Assembly: GCA_037903475.1 (NCBI GenBank)
Contig: JBAJFG010000503.1
Span: forward strand, 62,001 to 126,000
DNA length: 64,000 bases
Reading direction: 5' to 3'
Origin: Ancylostoma caninum
Lineage: Eukaryota > Nematoda > Chromadorea > Rhabditida > Ancylostomatidae
In this document: positions 1-11,732 of the stretch, in pieces
Layout: each line of letters starts with the position of its first letter
Position numbering within the stretch: position 1 is the stretch's first letter
Translations under genes and position numbers: made by a program
Notes under the pieces: model-generated
Database searches by the model: none
Seen by the model: only the letters and a program-made list of their open reading frames with translations
Told to the model about the DNA's origin: nothing

Positions 1-1409
1 GGCTGTAGAATTGCACCAAACTCTATGTGATTCCCTCAGAGAGGATTTTCTTTGCGACTCGGCCACATCCATGCAAAAACTGACCCTCCAAAAAGACCCT
101 CGAACTTGGGAAATTGAAGTGACTTTAAGGATGCCAACGATTCTTACTACTGCACTCATTTACGGATTTGGATTTGCATGCCTTTAAAGTGACTGCCTCA
201 TAGTCAAGGCCTGACACTACCAAAATTTTGTTTACTTCTGTGAGCCAGGCATTCCTTAGAAGAGAAATAGTTCAAAGAAATTGATGAAATCAAAATTTTC
301 ATGGGCAGCTATTTTGACCCACAACGAGCCCAACGCTTTAAAGAGAGCACTTGTTGTTTGTGTGGAAGAAGGCGAAGACTCATTGATTGAAAAAGGTACC
401 TATGGAATGTTTGTTTTGACAACAAGTTTTATTTGCTCCTCAAAAAGGCGTTTATGATTGCTCAACTTAATATATGGGAAGCACCTGACAATAGTTCCTT
501 CTGCAAAAGGTCTTCTCTCCTGCCATCCAGCAAATAAATAATTCTGATCACCAAAATTGTCAAATCTGGTACGCGGTTACCAAATTCATGACCGATCACA
601 GTACCTGGAACAAGATATAGACAATTCCCCGATCATCAGATTTTTGTCACCACATTTGATGGATTCCTGCCCATTTCGAGACGAGTAGAGACGTGAGAAG
701 GCATGGGCTGAAACCTCATTCAACAACAGATGACTGTCGCACTTTGGGCCCTTTCCGTGCAGAAGCAGACCTGAGCAGGCATGAGCTGGTATCTTACCTA
801 ACTGTGCCTGACATCATAAAGTACCCAAGAGTAATTTCCACCAATTTGAGCAACAGCTTTACAGGTCTTGACCAAAAAATGCGGAAAAAAACAGATGTAG
901 GGCGGGCGTTGCTCCTTCGGGTTACCAACCAGCGAAGCCAGAGGAGCAGCTTGTGACCAGGGTCAACAGTATTTCTGAAGAAGGACCATAGAGGATCTTT
1001 ATCAGCCAATCTGGAGTGTTCTACCGTCAGAAAAGGGTGGTTGGAAAATCGAGGTAGCCAGTCATGGATGCGTGATGCATGTTGATGCGGATTTCCTCAG
1101 AATCCTCATAATGAGCGGAAGTGGCAGGCTGGTGGAATTAGTGTGGCCCACAGAAGCTCAAAAAGTATTTATTTTTTGTAATAATTACGCAGCTGATAAA
1201 ACTGTTAGATCTTGAAGGTGTGTCATTACTTCGAGATGGACAAAAGGAGAAAAGTAAAATATTAAGGCCAGAGTTGCTGCCGTGAGCCCAAAACTAGTCC
1301 ACCATGGTTATTTTAGGCGGTGATTACAGTGGCATCCAGTGAAAATTGCAGCGGTCCGGGGATGGAAAAGTTGGGGGTGTCATATAATTGTGAATCGCAC
1401 TATAGATCA
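1..1409. other. Left-edge stretch, no recognised gene
   Basis: I see no spliced gene or complete element here. The longest open frame (693-956, plus) has no recognisable domain. The stretch may be a decayed repeat cut by the window edge, but nothing supports a family name. Confidence 0.4.
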
Positions 1410-1417
1410 CTTCTCAT

Positions 1418-2525
1418 CAGGGGTGAGCGGAATTTTCCGTTTTCCGTTTTACGCTTTCCGTTTTCCGCCCATTTTTGGCCTTCCCTTTTACGTTTCACGC
1501 TTTACGGGTTTTTAGCCTGGTAAACGGAGGTATTTGTTTTCGGGGTATTTCCCTATCCTGAGGAGGGTTCACGTGTTTCGATGCGCAATGTATATGAGTT
1601 CACAACAATGGCGCCGAAATTGACGTCGAAACGCCACTTATGGAATTCGAACTATTTTGTTTGACTTTTATGGCCTCCATCATTGCTCCAAGTATGCCAT
1701 ACGAGTGCTCTCCTCAAAATTCTCAAAAAAAAAAACAATGTTCCACAGAAATGTGGAGTGAACTTATATAAAATTTCCATGAAACTGTTACGTGCCATGG
1801 TAAGAGCATCAAGCATTCCTGCGAAGCAACGCACAATGTAGGCTTTCTTTCAAGTTAACAAAACCATAAGGCTACATCACAATTGTCACGGTTTTAGTCA
1901 GACGATGATCCTCAGCTCCACACTGGCGCCGTTGGCGCCTAATGTTTTGCGTGATATTTAGGCTGCTTGTGTTTCACATTCGCCACACACTGTTCTTCTC
2001 CTCCTTCCTCACTCGCTAACTCGCTCCAACGGGATCCTCCGTGAATAATGTGATCCTTCCCAGATTGCAGATATATTAACTACCGTAATTACCTTTTTGT
2101 CCGAATTTTTGTAGAATAGGTCTGCTCTAAAGTAAAACGAAGAAGTCGCACTTTTCACATTTTACAGATTCTCGTCTTAGTAAGTAAGTTGAGTGAGAAA
2201 TATGCTCATTGATTCTGATAATTCTGATAATCTCTCGTAACTATGTGAAGGATAGATATTCCTCGACCTCCCTATATTCTAGGCGTTTGAAGTAAGTACC
2301 ATCAGTAGACTTGAAGTTACCTAATTACTTAAAAGAGTCACCACTTATGCTCATCAAGAATATACTTAGGAAATCCAATGTTGAGGAGGACTTTCTTCAC
2401 AAACCTATGCTTGGGCAAAATTTCCCGTTTTCCGTTTTACGCTTTCCGTTTTCCGCCCATTTTTGGCCTTCCGTTTTCCGTTTTACGTTTTACGGGATTT
2501 AAAATTTTACTTCCGCACACCCCTG
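1418..2525. mobile_element. hAT-like non-autonomous element, family A, copy 1
   Basis: The ends are near-perfect inverted repeats: CAGGGGTGAGCGGAA at the left, and the complement of CAGGGGTGTGCGGAA at the right. The element is flanked by a perfect 8-bp duplication CTTCTCAT (1410-1417 and 2526-2533), which is the hAT hallmark. Just inside each end lies an array of the heptamer TTTTCCG/TTTTACG (about 1429-1510 and 2412-2500), with both arrays in the same orientation. The interior has no transposase, so movement must have been driven in trans. It is nearly identical to copy 3 at 12,022-13,155 apart from a deletion of a few tens of bases just inside the left array, so both insertions are recent. 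It lies downstream of the serine protease gene. Confidence 0.88.
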
Positions 2526-2533
2526 CTTCTCAT

Positions 2534-3500
2534 CCTTTCTTGCATTATGGAGGTTCATTCTCCCTCTTTCGAAATAACATCTTGAATTTTGACCAGCATT
2601 CGGGTTTTTGTTTGAAAGTATTTCCTGTGAAACTGCTCAAAGACCAAAAATCGTGCTACTTTGAAACATGGGTTCCATCTCTGAGCCATCAGAGCAGAAA
2701 GAGCTGGAAACATAAGTGAAGCGTTTGAGGGACATCTGTCTTGTAAATGCACTAAGCATCGCTTGTTTGGGAAGTTCCGCTCAGGTGACATGAAGCTGCA
2801 AAGTGAGATGAGTCTTATGATAAACCTGGATACCGATGAGCTGGAAGCTGTCGCGGAAGCAGATAGGAATTAAACTAGATCTGCTTAAGCAGCAAGGTGT
2901 GACTTTCATAATCATCTAATACTTAGGCATTTAAACAATACGACAATTTAGAGTGGTTCGGTGAATGAATTTTCCACACTTTTGCCCTCAAATATGGGTG
3001 CCAATTTTTGTAGGGTTGGGAGCCCACCTGCCACTCACTGTACTTGCCAATCTTTGCTCTACATGGCCGCCATTCCTTTCAGGGATTAGCCCACTTCTTA
3101 GTGAAAAAAGTTTAATTTTGGTCATGATGTTGGAAACCCTCTCCGCCACTCCCGGTTTTCCACGCTCCTAAGCTGTTGGCGCAACAAAGCCACTGCTAAG
3201 ATGGCAATGTTGCGGCGATGCTATATAAGCATATCCGAATGCTTTGTACTTCATCTTGCTACGAAAGCAAAATCTAAAATCTTCTCATTCAGAATCAACG
3301 GCCTCTTTCACCTTCATTAGAGGTTGAGGTAGCGTGGGCACGGATAAAATGCGATGACATCTTCCTTGTCCATGAACATTATTAAACATTATTAAACGAC
3401 AGAAGTAATCAAGTCAAGTAAGACTACAGGCATTGTTCGCATGGGTAATGCGAATTATTCCCTCTACTTTGCAAGTGAATAGATCCTGTACAGAGAACCA
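2534..3500. other. Spacer between hAT copy 1 and the protease gene
   Basis: No gene was recognised. This stretch includes the 3' flank of the minus-strand protease, whose stop codon is at 3501-3503. Confidence 0.4.
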
Positions 3501-6500
3501 TTAATCATCTTCATTATCAAAAGAATAACAAACGCCCGTGTAAGTGCAGATTGGTTGGAGGTAGTGATGTACTCGTGTGAATCTGGAACAATGTGCATTT
3601 TTCCCTGCCGAAATCTTGGATGAACTATTTTCTTTACCTCGCTAATTCGTTTGCGGGACATCCTTTTGTACCAAACGATGTCAATGCTATTAAAACGCTC
3701 CGCCCGCGCTCGTCTATCTGCTCCATTCCGGCTCCGCTGTCGCCCTAAAGAATGTTTAGACTGCCACAAAGTTCTATTAAACAAGGAAACTTCTCGATGA
3801 AAAGGCTTCTATGTGTACTGTTGCAGTGAACTGACGTGGCACGTTCTTGGAGCAAAATAGTCATCAGTGTTCAACGAAGTAGCGCAGAGATAATCGGGAG
3901 CATCATACGGTAACTTAAACATGCAGGTGTATATCAAAATAAAATCTTTGAACGAAAGAAAAATTATTTAAGAATTGATGTTGAAGACGTTGCACCTTGT
4001 CGGTTCTTGGTCTCACGCATTTCGGATCGATGATCATGGGAATCTCGTGAATCATTGGCCCACTCTCATTGAAGACTAAAACAAATATCAAAGCGTTTGC
4101 CCGACAAACTAGTACTTCGAGCAGTGATTGATTAATATTTATAAAGTTAGCCACTGCCTTTATAAACTTCTCATCTATTTCAGAGAAAAAAAGTTGGAAT
4201 ACCCGAAGTGATCGTTCCAATACGGAAATTTTGCTGACCTACCGTAGCTTCTCCCCCATCCAGCAACAGTAAGCACACGATCTATCCTGGGGTGGAGTGG
4301 TGGTAAGCATATAGGCATTTGTTCATCCGAGAACTCTATCCTAGAAATTTACACAAAGCTCATGTAATTAGAACATTAATATACGGCTCGAACAAACAGG
4401 CAATTAAGGGTTCACATGAGGAAAGAAGGGCGAAACGACAATAACTCACGTACGGATCAAATAACTACTAGCTATTTTGCGTTTCTTGTACTCAAAATCA
4501 AAAAAAAAATAACCTACTTTAATGGGGTTAATTTAGATGATCAATGGAATCAGTGGAAATAAAAGGCAAAATAGAGCACAATACATACGAGATGTCCAGT
4601 CCAGTAGGTATTTGATCCGAGATCACTGATCTAGCATCTTCTCTGCATTGAAACGGAGTTAGATACAAAGAACGTGGAAAATTGCTTGATTTTTTAGACC
4701 GCACTAGAATGCACTGTTTGTTCCCGAAATTCAAAAACGCGCGACATTATGTGAAAGTGCCACATTAGTCAAGCTGAAACTTGAAAGCGATTTTAAATAT
4801 CCTGGCTATTCTCTCAGTGTTTGGAAGAAAGTGAAACTTGACTGATTCCTCCCGTGACCATGTTCTGGAAAGATATCAAAGAGTGCCTACTTTAATAACT
4901 GTAGTACATGGATCCTGCCTACTTCTGCCACTTTGTAATGGAACACGGATCGGCTGTACCCGCTGGATACAACTCTTTTGAAAACTGCAACCTACATCTA
5001 TTTCAAAGGACCGTGCATTACACTGATCTTAGAACATTCGAATTTTCACAAATAATGGGTTTTCATTATTCTGTATTATGCTCCTTATTGTTTTGCTACA
5101 CATATTCTTGCAAGGCGTTGTTTTCTTTTGTAATCACCTTTGCAAAGGGCTTGATTTCCTTCCTTTCTTAGTGCTTCAGCTGAACATCCTGTTCCAACCA
5201 CCAAGTCGGAATCATCTAATGACCGCATTTTTCATGGATTCGTATCAAATTTACCTATGTATCAGTGTTACCTCACAAGAAAACTCAAGATTATTCAGAA
5301 ATCTTAGAAGCGAAAATTCCGATGGATGACGCGCTTGTAATAATTGGAAGACGATTAAAACATCATTGATGAAACAAATAACTTACCTATCTTCGAGCTC
5401 AACTATTGCCCAATCGTGTCCACGGTGACATCCGTTCAGCACGAAGGTTTCATCGATCAGAACGCTCCTAATCTGCGATGAGCAATCCTTGTCTAATCAT
5501 ATCATCTAAGCAACTTGGCGCTCACCCTATTATATGTTACATCCGGCTCGGAGCAGTTAGGGTGATTCGGAAGGGATTCGCTGAATCCTCGAATGCACTT
5601 CCCACCATACGCTACCTTACGTGTGTGAATTTCTTCAATCGATCGGTAGACCGCCATCCTTGATGTAAAAAAAGTTAAATTAGAGCACTGAACAAGGATA
5701 ACTGGCTACGGGAGAAAAAATTATTTCCAGTTTCAAAATTTGTATGAGCTCAGTGGTAATGTACTGATGTAAGAAGAACTCTATTCTGCAGCACTGCAGT
5801 CTGAGAACCACATGCTATAGTCGTGTAATGTTAGAGTCACATTTGTATCGGCAAAAATTCTTTTTTCCTCAGCACTACAGAAAAGCATATAGAGAAGAAT
5901 CGGTTATTCTTGATAGAGCAAGTTTTGCAAGTCCTTATGTTACTCAAACTTTGGTGAATGATTTTTGGCAAACAACTACACCTTGAGCATGAGCTAAGTA
6001 CCAGCTTTGCTATAAGACACGTTTACTCGTGATTGTGCTGGTTCCGCTGGCTTACTCCTCATTCATGCACCAGGTCAGAAGAGTAGTTCCGAGAATAAGT
6101 GGCTAGCATAGTCACTTATTAGGAATTCAGAGAAAAAGGAGAATTTCTGAGTCGGTCTCATGCTTTAATTCATGCTATTAAATAAAGACTACCACTACAA
6201 GATTCAAGCTTTTTGCCAACACCGAGTGTTTCAAACATACTATATTGCAAACTAGACGGTATACCCGGCTTCGCTCGGGTAGTTTGCCACCCCGGCTAGT
6301 TCGCACTGATGAGGGAATTTGCTACGACCAATAAATCCATTCAAAATGCTCGTCATTTTGGTGGTTAGCATGTTGACGGACCCGAATGGCCTTTTTTCAA
6401 CCGACCTAACAGCGAAAAACGAAGTAATGATAGAACGAAATAAAACTTGGATATAAACTTCATGGAAAGTACGCCATGTTTGTGTCTAGCTTCTTTGAAA

Positions 6501-9500
6501 ACCTTGGTAAATGCCCTCTTATCCGTCCCAAAGAAGAAACGAAAAGAATGAATAGCCCGACAAAAACTTCGATAAAACCAATATTTAGATGTCTCTATGC
6601 TTAGCGGTTGTCATATTAATGCTCAACACATTCGAAAACCCCAGTGGGCATCATATCCTTACCAAAAGTTTCGAAAAATCGATAAAATCAATAAACCGAA
6701 ACTATTTTTCAAATTGGTTGTCATATTTGTGTTTAGCATATTCATAAAATGTGGTGGCTTTGAGGCGGTTGGGTAGCGCCTGTGTTTCGGGAGGTTGGGT
6801 GGCTCCCTTTTCGTGTGTTGTACATGGGTTGGTCAGGATCTTTATTCGTCCGACCTGCACCTAACGGTGCTGTGGTAGAATGCTAACATAAAAAGAGCGT
6901 GGTTAGGCATAGTACATGAAGTACCTGGGACAGGCATATAAGCATATCACTGGGGTCATGAATAATGGCCCTCGTTCGGGCAATACAGAAACATATTAGA
7001 TACTACAGTTTACTTCTAAGGAAGGTGCCGTCTATTCCGGCACAAGCATATTGAAGAACTCCAGTGGACATGTCCTCTCCGGTTGCTGACCAAAGGTTTT
7101 GGAAAATCGGTAAAATCAATAAATCGATATTGGCGTTCAAAATTTTTGTCAAATTCATGTTCTGCGCATTGAGATATCCCAGTAAGCATGGCTTCACCGA
7201 CCCCTGGTCAAAAGTAGTGGAAAATCGGTAAAATCGATAAACCAATTGAAAATGTCAGGTGAAAAGCCTAAATCCTCATGATGGGTACCTGTGCAAAGTT
7301 GGTCCCGATCGGCCAATCCTTTCTATCCGGAACACATACACAAACACACATGCGGAATTTTCCGTTTTCCGTTTTACGCTTTCCGTTTTCCGCCCATTTT
7401 TGGTCTTCCGTTTTACGTTTTACGTTTTACGAGTTTTTGGCCCGGAAAACGGCAAATCCCGAAAAATTGTGGAGGGACAGGGATCGTCGTTTTCGAAGTA
7501 TTTCCCTACCCTGAAGAGGATTCACGTGTTTCGATGCATAGTATACATGAGTTCACAAAACCAAAATTGATGTTCAACGCCATCAACGAAATCCGAATTA
7601 TTTTGTTTGACTTTTATTGTCTCAGCCGCAGTGTAAACTTCCCATCGCGATTTTGCTGGTCTTCATCTTTCTTCCAAATATGCCATACACGTGCCCTACT
7701 CTCCTCAAAGTTCTTAAAAAAAAACAAGATACCACAGCAATCTGGGGTGAACTGATATAAAATTTCCATGAAACTGTGACGTTCCATGGTAGGAGCATCA
7801 AGCATTCTTGCGAAGCAACGCATGATGTAGGCTTTTTTTCAGTTTGATAAATGCATACGGCTACATCGTAATTGTCACTGTCTTAATCAGACGATGATCC
7901 TCAGTTCCACACTGGCGCCGTTGGCGCCTGATGTTTTGCGCAGTGCTTGGGCTGCTTGTGTTTCACCTTCCCTACAGCTCTTCTTCTCCTCCGTCCTCCT
8001 TCGCTAACTTGCTCTAATGGGATCCTCTGTGAATAACGTTTCACGTCTTCTCAGATTCCAAACGTATTAACCACCATAGTTACCTTTTGTCCGAATTCAT
8101 GCAGAGTAGGTCTGCTCCAAAGTAAAACAAAGAAGTCGCACTTTTCACATTTTACAGATTCTCGTCTACTTAAACATTCAGTTTAAAAAAAATGATTTTT
8201 GATTACATAACTCCGATAATCTCAATAACTAGGTGAAGGATAAATGATCCTCAATCTGCCTATATCCTATGCGTTAGAAGTACGTACCATCAGTGGACTT
8301 GAAGTTACTTAATCACTTGAAAGAGTCACCACTCATGCTCATCAAGAAGGTGCCTAGAAAATTCAATGTTAAACAGGATTCTAGTCACAAACCTATGCTT
8401 GGGCAAAATTTTCCGTTTTCCGTTTTACGCTTTCCGTTTTCCGCCCATTTTTGGCCTTCCGTTTTCCGTTTTACGTTTTACGGGATTTAAAATTTTACTT
8501 CCGCACACCTCTGATACTCACACATTCATTTTTCTATTGGGTTGTTCGGAAAGTAATTGGGATTTCTAAGCGTTGCAAAAAGACTTATTTTCTCATAATC
8601 GAAGAACTCTGATCTACTATATGTCTTCTGCTTTGTTCGATTACCATTTGCCATTTTTCTGCGATTTTCATAATCCCTCTCTCATAGAACTTAATATCTC
8701 TTTCAGCGAAAGACTGAGCTATATAAGATTTGATATCCTCATCTACGGTGAAGGTTTCCCATTCAAGTAGTTCTGTAACAATCGAATTAAACGGTGTTCA
8801 GACAGGGCTCTGTGGGATATTCATTATCAATTCCCAAGCAAGCTTCAATAATTATTGCCGAATCGCCAAAGATAAATGCGGTCTAGCATTCTCTTGATGG
8901 AACACTACTACTTTGGGACTACGAAGGTGTGATATATTAGGTTGGTCCGAACATTCTGCACCAAGATATCTTTTAGGATCCGGAATTCCATAGACTTTGA
9001 ATCAAAGTGCCACTACATGTAGAGTGTAGGATACAGCTAGCTGCGGCCGTACAATAAAAATTGATAACGAGTTAGGCCCCCCACTAACTGAGTATCTTGC
9101 AAGACTAAGTGTGTGTCAGTCTTTGCTGCTGCGTCCCTCATGAGGAACTTTCTCCGCCATCACATTACTGGAGATGAGAGTTGGGTGCTGTTTGCTAACC
9201 ATACAGGAGAGAAAAGTTGATCCCCGCGAGGCGAACCATCCCCGAAACAGCCGAAAGGAGAAATGCACGAAAGGGGGTTTTTCTATGTTTTTGGTGGAAT
9301 TTCGAGGGAATGCTGTACCGGTAGGTGCTGACACCTGGGTCACCGTGACTGCCTAGTTCTACTCTTCTTAACTACAGGGAATGGCAGAAGCAACTCGCCT
9401 GTAGCGGGGAAAATTGGACATTTTGCTTCACTTCATGACAACGCCCGACTCCACCTGGCAAAGCTTACTCGTCAGAAAACTGCCGAACTAGGTTGAGAAA

Positions 9501-11261
9501 TTCTACCACACCATGCTTATTCTCCTGACTTATCCCCGTCTGAATACCACTTGTTCGAAGCCCTGAAGGTGCATCTACGAGAAAAGAAATTTGATGATCG
9601 GACCAAACGGAAAAGTGAGACTTCAAGCTTTTTAGGCTCACAGCTGCCACAGCTCTTGACTTCTGGAGCTGATGCTCTAGTGAAGCGTTGGCCATACCTC
9701 GTGGATCATGAAGGTAATCATTTTGTTGACTGATATCGAGCCACAATGAATTCAGTGTTCTTTGAAAAAAAAAAGTATGAAATTAGGTGCAAGATTTCCG
9801 GACCAACCTAATATTTTGAGGTGCTCCCATAAAACCAGAATTTTAATTTGGACCTCTACTGTTGACAACTGATGAAATTAGGCAAAGCAATTTGGAAAAA
9901 AAAAGACCAGAGTTACATGGTGATTCGCAAAGGAGCAGTGCCCCACTTAGACAATGCTACACCGCATACATCCTTGTCGACTCAGCAAAAATTATTGGAG
10001 CTTGGTTGGAAATTGAAGTTGCATCTATAATATAGCCCTGATCTCCCCCATCTAATTACCATTTATTTCTATTGTTGCAAAATTACTTGAATGTGAAAAA
10101 TTTTAGCGAAGATGAGGATATCAAATCTTATGTAGTCCAGTTCTGCTAGAAAATACCACAACTTCTACTAGAGAGGAGTTATGAAAATACCAGAAAGATG
10201 GCAAAAGGTAATCGAACAAAATAAAAAAATACCAAGGTTCCTCCATCACGAGAAAAGAATTTTTTTTGCAACGCTTAAAAATCCCAATTATTTTCTGAAC
10301 TACCTAATATATACACATAGAAGAGGAGAAGGAAAATGCTTATTCTGGATTTGGCAAGGGTATCGGCGAACATGTAAGTTGAAATTGTTTGAGGTTGCTA
10401 GGAAGCACAAGCCACGTGTATTATGTGTACAAAATCTGTTCTTTTCATCATTTTCCCTTGCTTTATCTCAAACGTTGAAAAGGTACTCGAATGCGGGTGC
10501 TGTGCCAGAGTACTGTAATTCCTAAATACTCTATTTTTGGAACGACACAGTATACTATGTAAAGAAGCAAATCAGACTAGTTTTATGTTGTCAAACCCGA
10601 CGGCAAGTTATCGAACGAGTTACCAAATTTTTTGAAATGAAAGAAGAATCAATGAACTTCATCGGAACATACTCACATACATGGTTTCTCGTCTCCACCA
10701 CGGAATGACATAAATCCGTGGGCGACTGTTAGGATGTGGTAAGGAGAAATGATCGAGCCTCCAAGGCGATTGACGTCATTCTGCAATTTAGGTGGTTGTC
10801 GAATTTTTGTTTGACTATGATGTTGTTGTACTGCATTAGAGAAACAAAGGTGTGACAAAAGCATTAACAGCCGAGAACTAATCGCAGTGAAGCCTAAACA
10901 GAGCCTCGACGTAACAACAACGATAAATCATGAATGAGACTTAGAGATGCGACATAACTGGATTATAGTTAGTATCGGTTAATTTTTCATACCAGCGAAT
11001 CCATAGCGACTCATTATTATGCGCGGCCCCTGATGGTTACATCAATCACATTGTTTGCGTGCAAAGAAAAACCAATTCCACTGAATAAGAAGCAGGAAAA
11101 AAGAAAAACGAAAAAAACGTGAGAGAACTGGTGTATTTGCCATACTTTGAGCATAATCGAAACAGCCCACGGATATTCCCTTCCGTCAGACTTCTTCGAG
11201 CGTCCGCACATTTCAGCTATTTCGTCATTCAACTGCTCACTGACGAAAGAGCTGTCCCGAA
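3501..11261 (-). CDS. Trypsin-like (S1 family) serine protease, 11 exons, first exon missing
   Basis: Secreted-type endopeptidase rebuilt by reading splice junctions on the minus strand. Exons in transcript order: 11261-11146, 10780-10677, 5658-5526, 5472-5387, 4984 to about 4932 or 4923, 4642-4589, 4286-4243, 4075-3996, 3913-3836, 3744-3638, 3582-3501. Codon phases match at every junction except exon 5 to 6. The catalytic His is in LTVAHGF (exon 2), Asp in GHDWAIVELED (exon 4) and Ser in GDSGAG (exon 10). Other S1 landmarks are CGRS..REYPWAVSI, TVAGWGRSY, ESGPMIHEIPM, APRTCH and ARFTRVHHYL before the TAA stop. About 310 residues are visible. The signal-peptide exon, expected upstream of 11,261, was not found. 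The Cys42-Cys58 disulfide of trypsins is absent (LGGSIIS, AHGF), and the site matching trypsin Asp189 is Arg. The exon 2-3 intron (5 kb) is full of transposons. No stop codon interrupts any exon, so the gene is probably functional. Inhibition or activation context cannot be read here. Confidence 0.85.
6240..7343. repeat. Degenerate repeat block with about 135-bp units and a CA-rich tail
   Basis: The block begins near a short hairpin (TACCCG..CGGGTA, about 6262-6282). It then holds diverged units, each carrying a phrase like AAAATCGATAAAATCAATAAA (around 6560, 6670, 7090 and 7210). It ends in an AC-rich tail at about 7330-7343. The same phrase recurs near 53,770 and 54,350. The layout suggests a decayed dispersed element whose tail was the target of hAT copy 2. 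It lies inside the large protease intron. The family is not recognised. Confidence 0.5.
7344..8513. mobile_element. hAT-like element, family A, copy 2 (older)
   Basis: It has the same heptamer arrays at both ends as copies 1 and 3 (about 7353-7430 and 8408-8485) and the same right terminus, but the left inverted repeat is eroded to ACACACATGCGGAA. The flanks ATACACAA and ATACTCAC match at 6 of 8 bases, consistent with an old 8-bp duplication. It is clearly more diverged than copies 1 and 3. It was inserted in the AC-rich tail of the preceding repeat, inside the protease intron. Confidence 0.8.
8940..9808 (+). mobile_element. Mariner element nested inside another mariner
   Basis: Terminal repeats GGTTGGTCCGAACATTCTGC and the complement of GGTTGGTCCGGAAATCTTGC are flanked by TA on both sides (8938-8939 and 9809-9810). 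The interior, read on the plus strand, keeps transposase pieces. GDESWVLFAN contains the middle Asp region, and HDNARLHLAKLTRQ followed by YSPDLSPSEYHLFEALK is the canonical last catalytic Asp region of a DD34D enzyme. Stops and frame changes break the frame, and the N-terminal DNA-binding half is missing, so it is an internally deleted copy. Confidence 0.87.
9174..9733 (+). pseudogene. Decayed mariner transposase (C-terminal catalytic half)
   Basis: Readable fragments in two frames give the D(34)D part of a mariner transposase, ending in HEGNHFVD. Internal stops make it non-functional. It belongs to the inner mariner 8940-9808. Confidence 0.75.
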
Positions 11262-11454
11262 CTAAAAAAATAGACATTCTTACACCACAATAATACGATG
11301 GCACCATGGTTCTGTCCCTTTTTTTACTGGCTTTACCAAACTATGAGGTAATGATAAACGGAGTGATTTCCACCAATAGTTTGGACCATTGCTTATTGCA
11401 TTAGTATTATACCAGATACGAAATCGAATTATCATTACGAATATATATAGGTAT

Positions 11455-11580
11455 CAGTGGCGGACGCAGAAAGTGGGCGGGAGGGGGGGGCGTGGGAAGA
11501 AAAGTGGGGTCTCCGCCGTTTTGGGGACCCAGACGGAAAATAAAATTAATAATAATATTAATTATAATAACAAACAATAA
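11455..11580 (+). repeat. One-ended transposon-like remnant with a G-rich run
   Basis: The segment starts CAGTGGCGGACGCAG, a start typical of hAT-type termini. It is followed by GGGCGGGAGGGGGGGG and GTGGG, then A/T-rich simple sequence. No matching right end was found, so this is at best a fragment. The G runs could form a quadruplex. Confidence 0.35.
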
Positions 11581-11689
11581 ATAAAAAATATATCAAAAAT
11601 AAAAATAAAAATAAACAATTAAAAATAAACTAATACAAGATTTTTATTTGTATTGTAAAGTAATTTCGAAAATTTGGCGACCCATTCTC

Positions 11690-11692
<3 letters not shown>

Positions 11693-11729
<37 letters not shown>
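11693..11729. repeat. (TA)n microsatellite
   Basis: An uninterrupted alternating TA run directly abuts the left end of the CAGGGTGCGT element at 11,730. It would have offered many TA targets for a Tc1/mariner-type insertion. Confidence 0.9.

Positions 11730-11732
<3 letters not shown>

Larger units (their letters stand above)
8540..10304 (+). mobile_element. Mariner-type element with long inverted ends, interrupted by a second mariner
   Basis: The outer ends pair as GGTTGTTCGGAAAGTAATTG and the complement of GGTAGTTCAGAAAATAATTG. The right flank keeps the TA target, and the left has TG. The inverted similarity runs on for about 200 bp (8540-8770 against 10,085-10,304), far longer than normal mariner ends of about 30 bp. 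Without the insert it is about 0.9 kb. A broken transposase C-terminus is visible on the plus strand at about 9945-10,150, with motifs DNATPHTS, YSPDLP and NYHLF in shifted frames. The element is dead and lies in the protease exon 2-3 intron. Confidence 0.8.

Noticed and set aside
2378..2719. 113-codon open frame and similar frames at 1,320, 2,311, 7,259-7,755, 8,293, 12,027 and 13,008
   Set aside because: They are translations of the hAT heptamer arrays (FPFYAFRFPPIFGL-type) in different frames, not genes.
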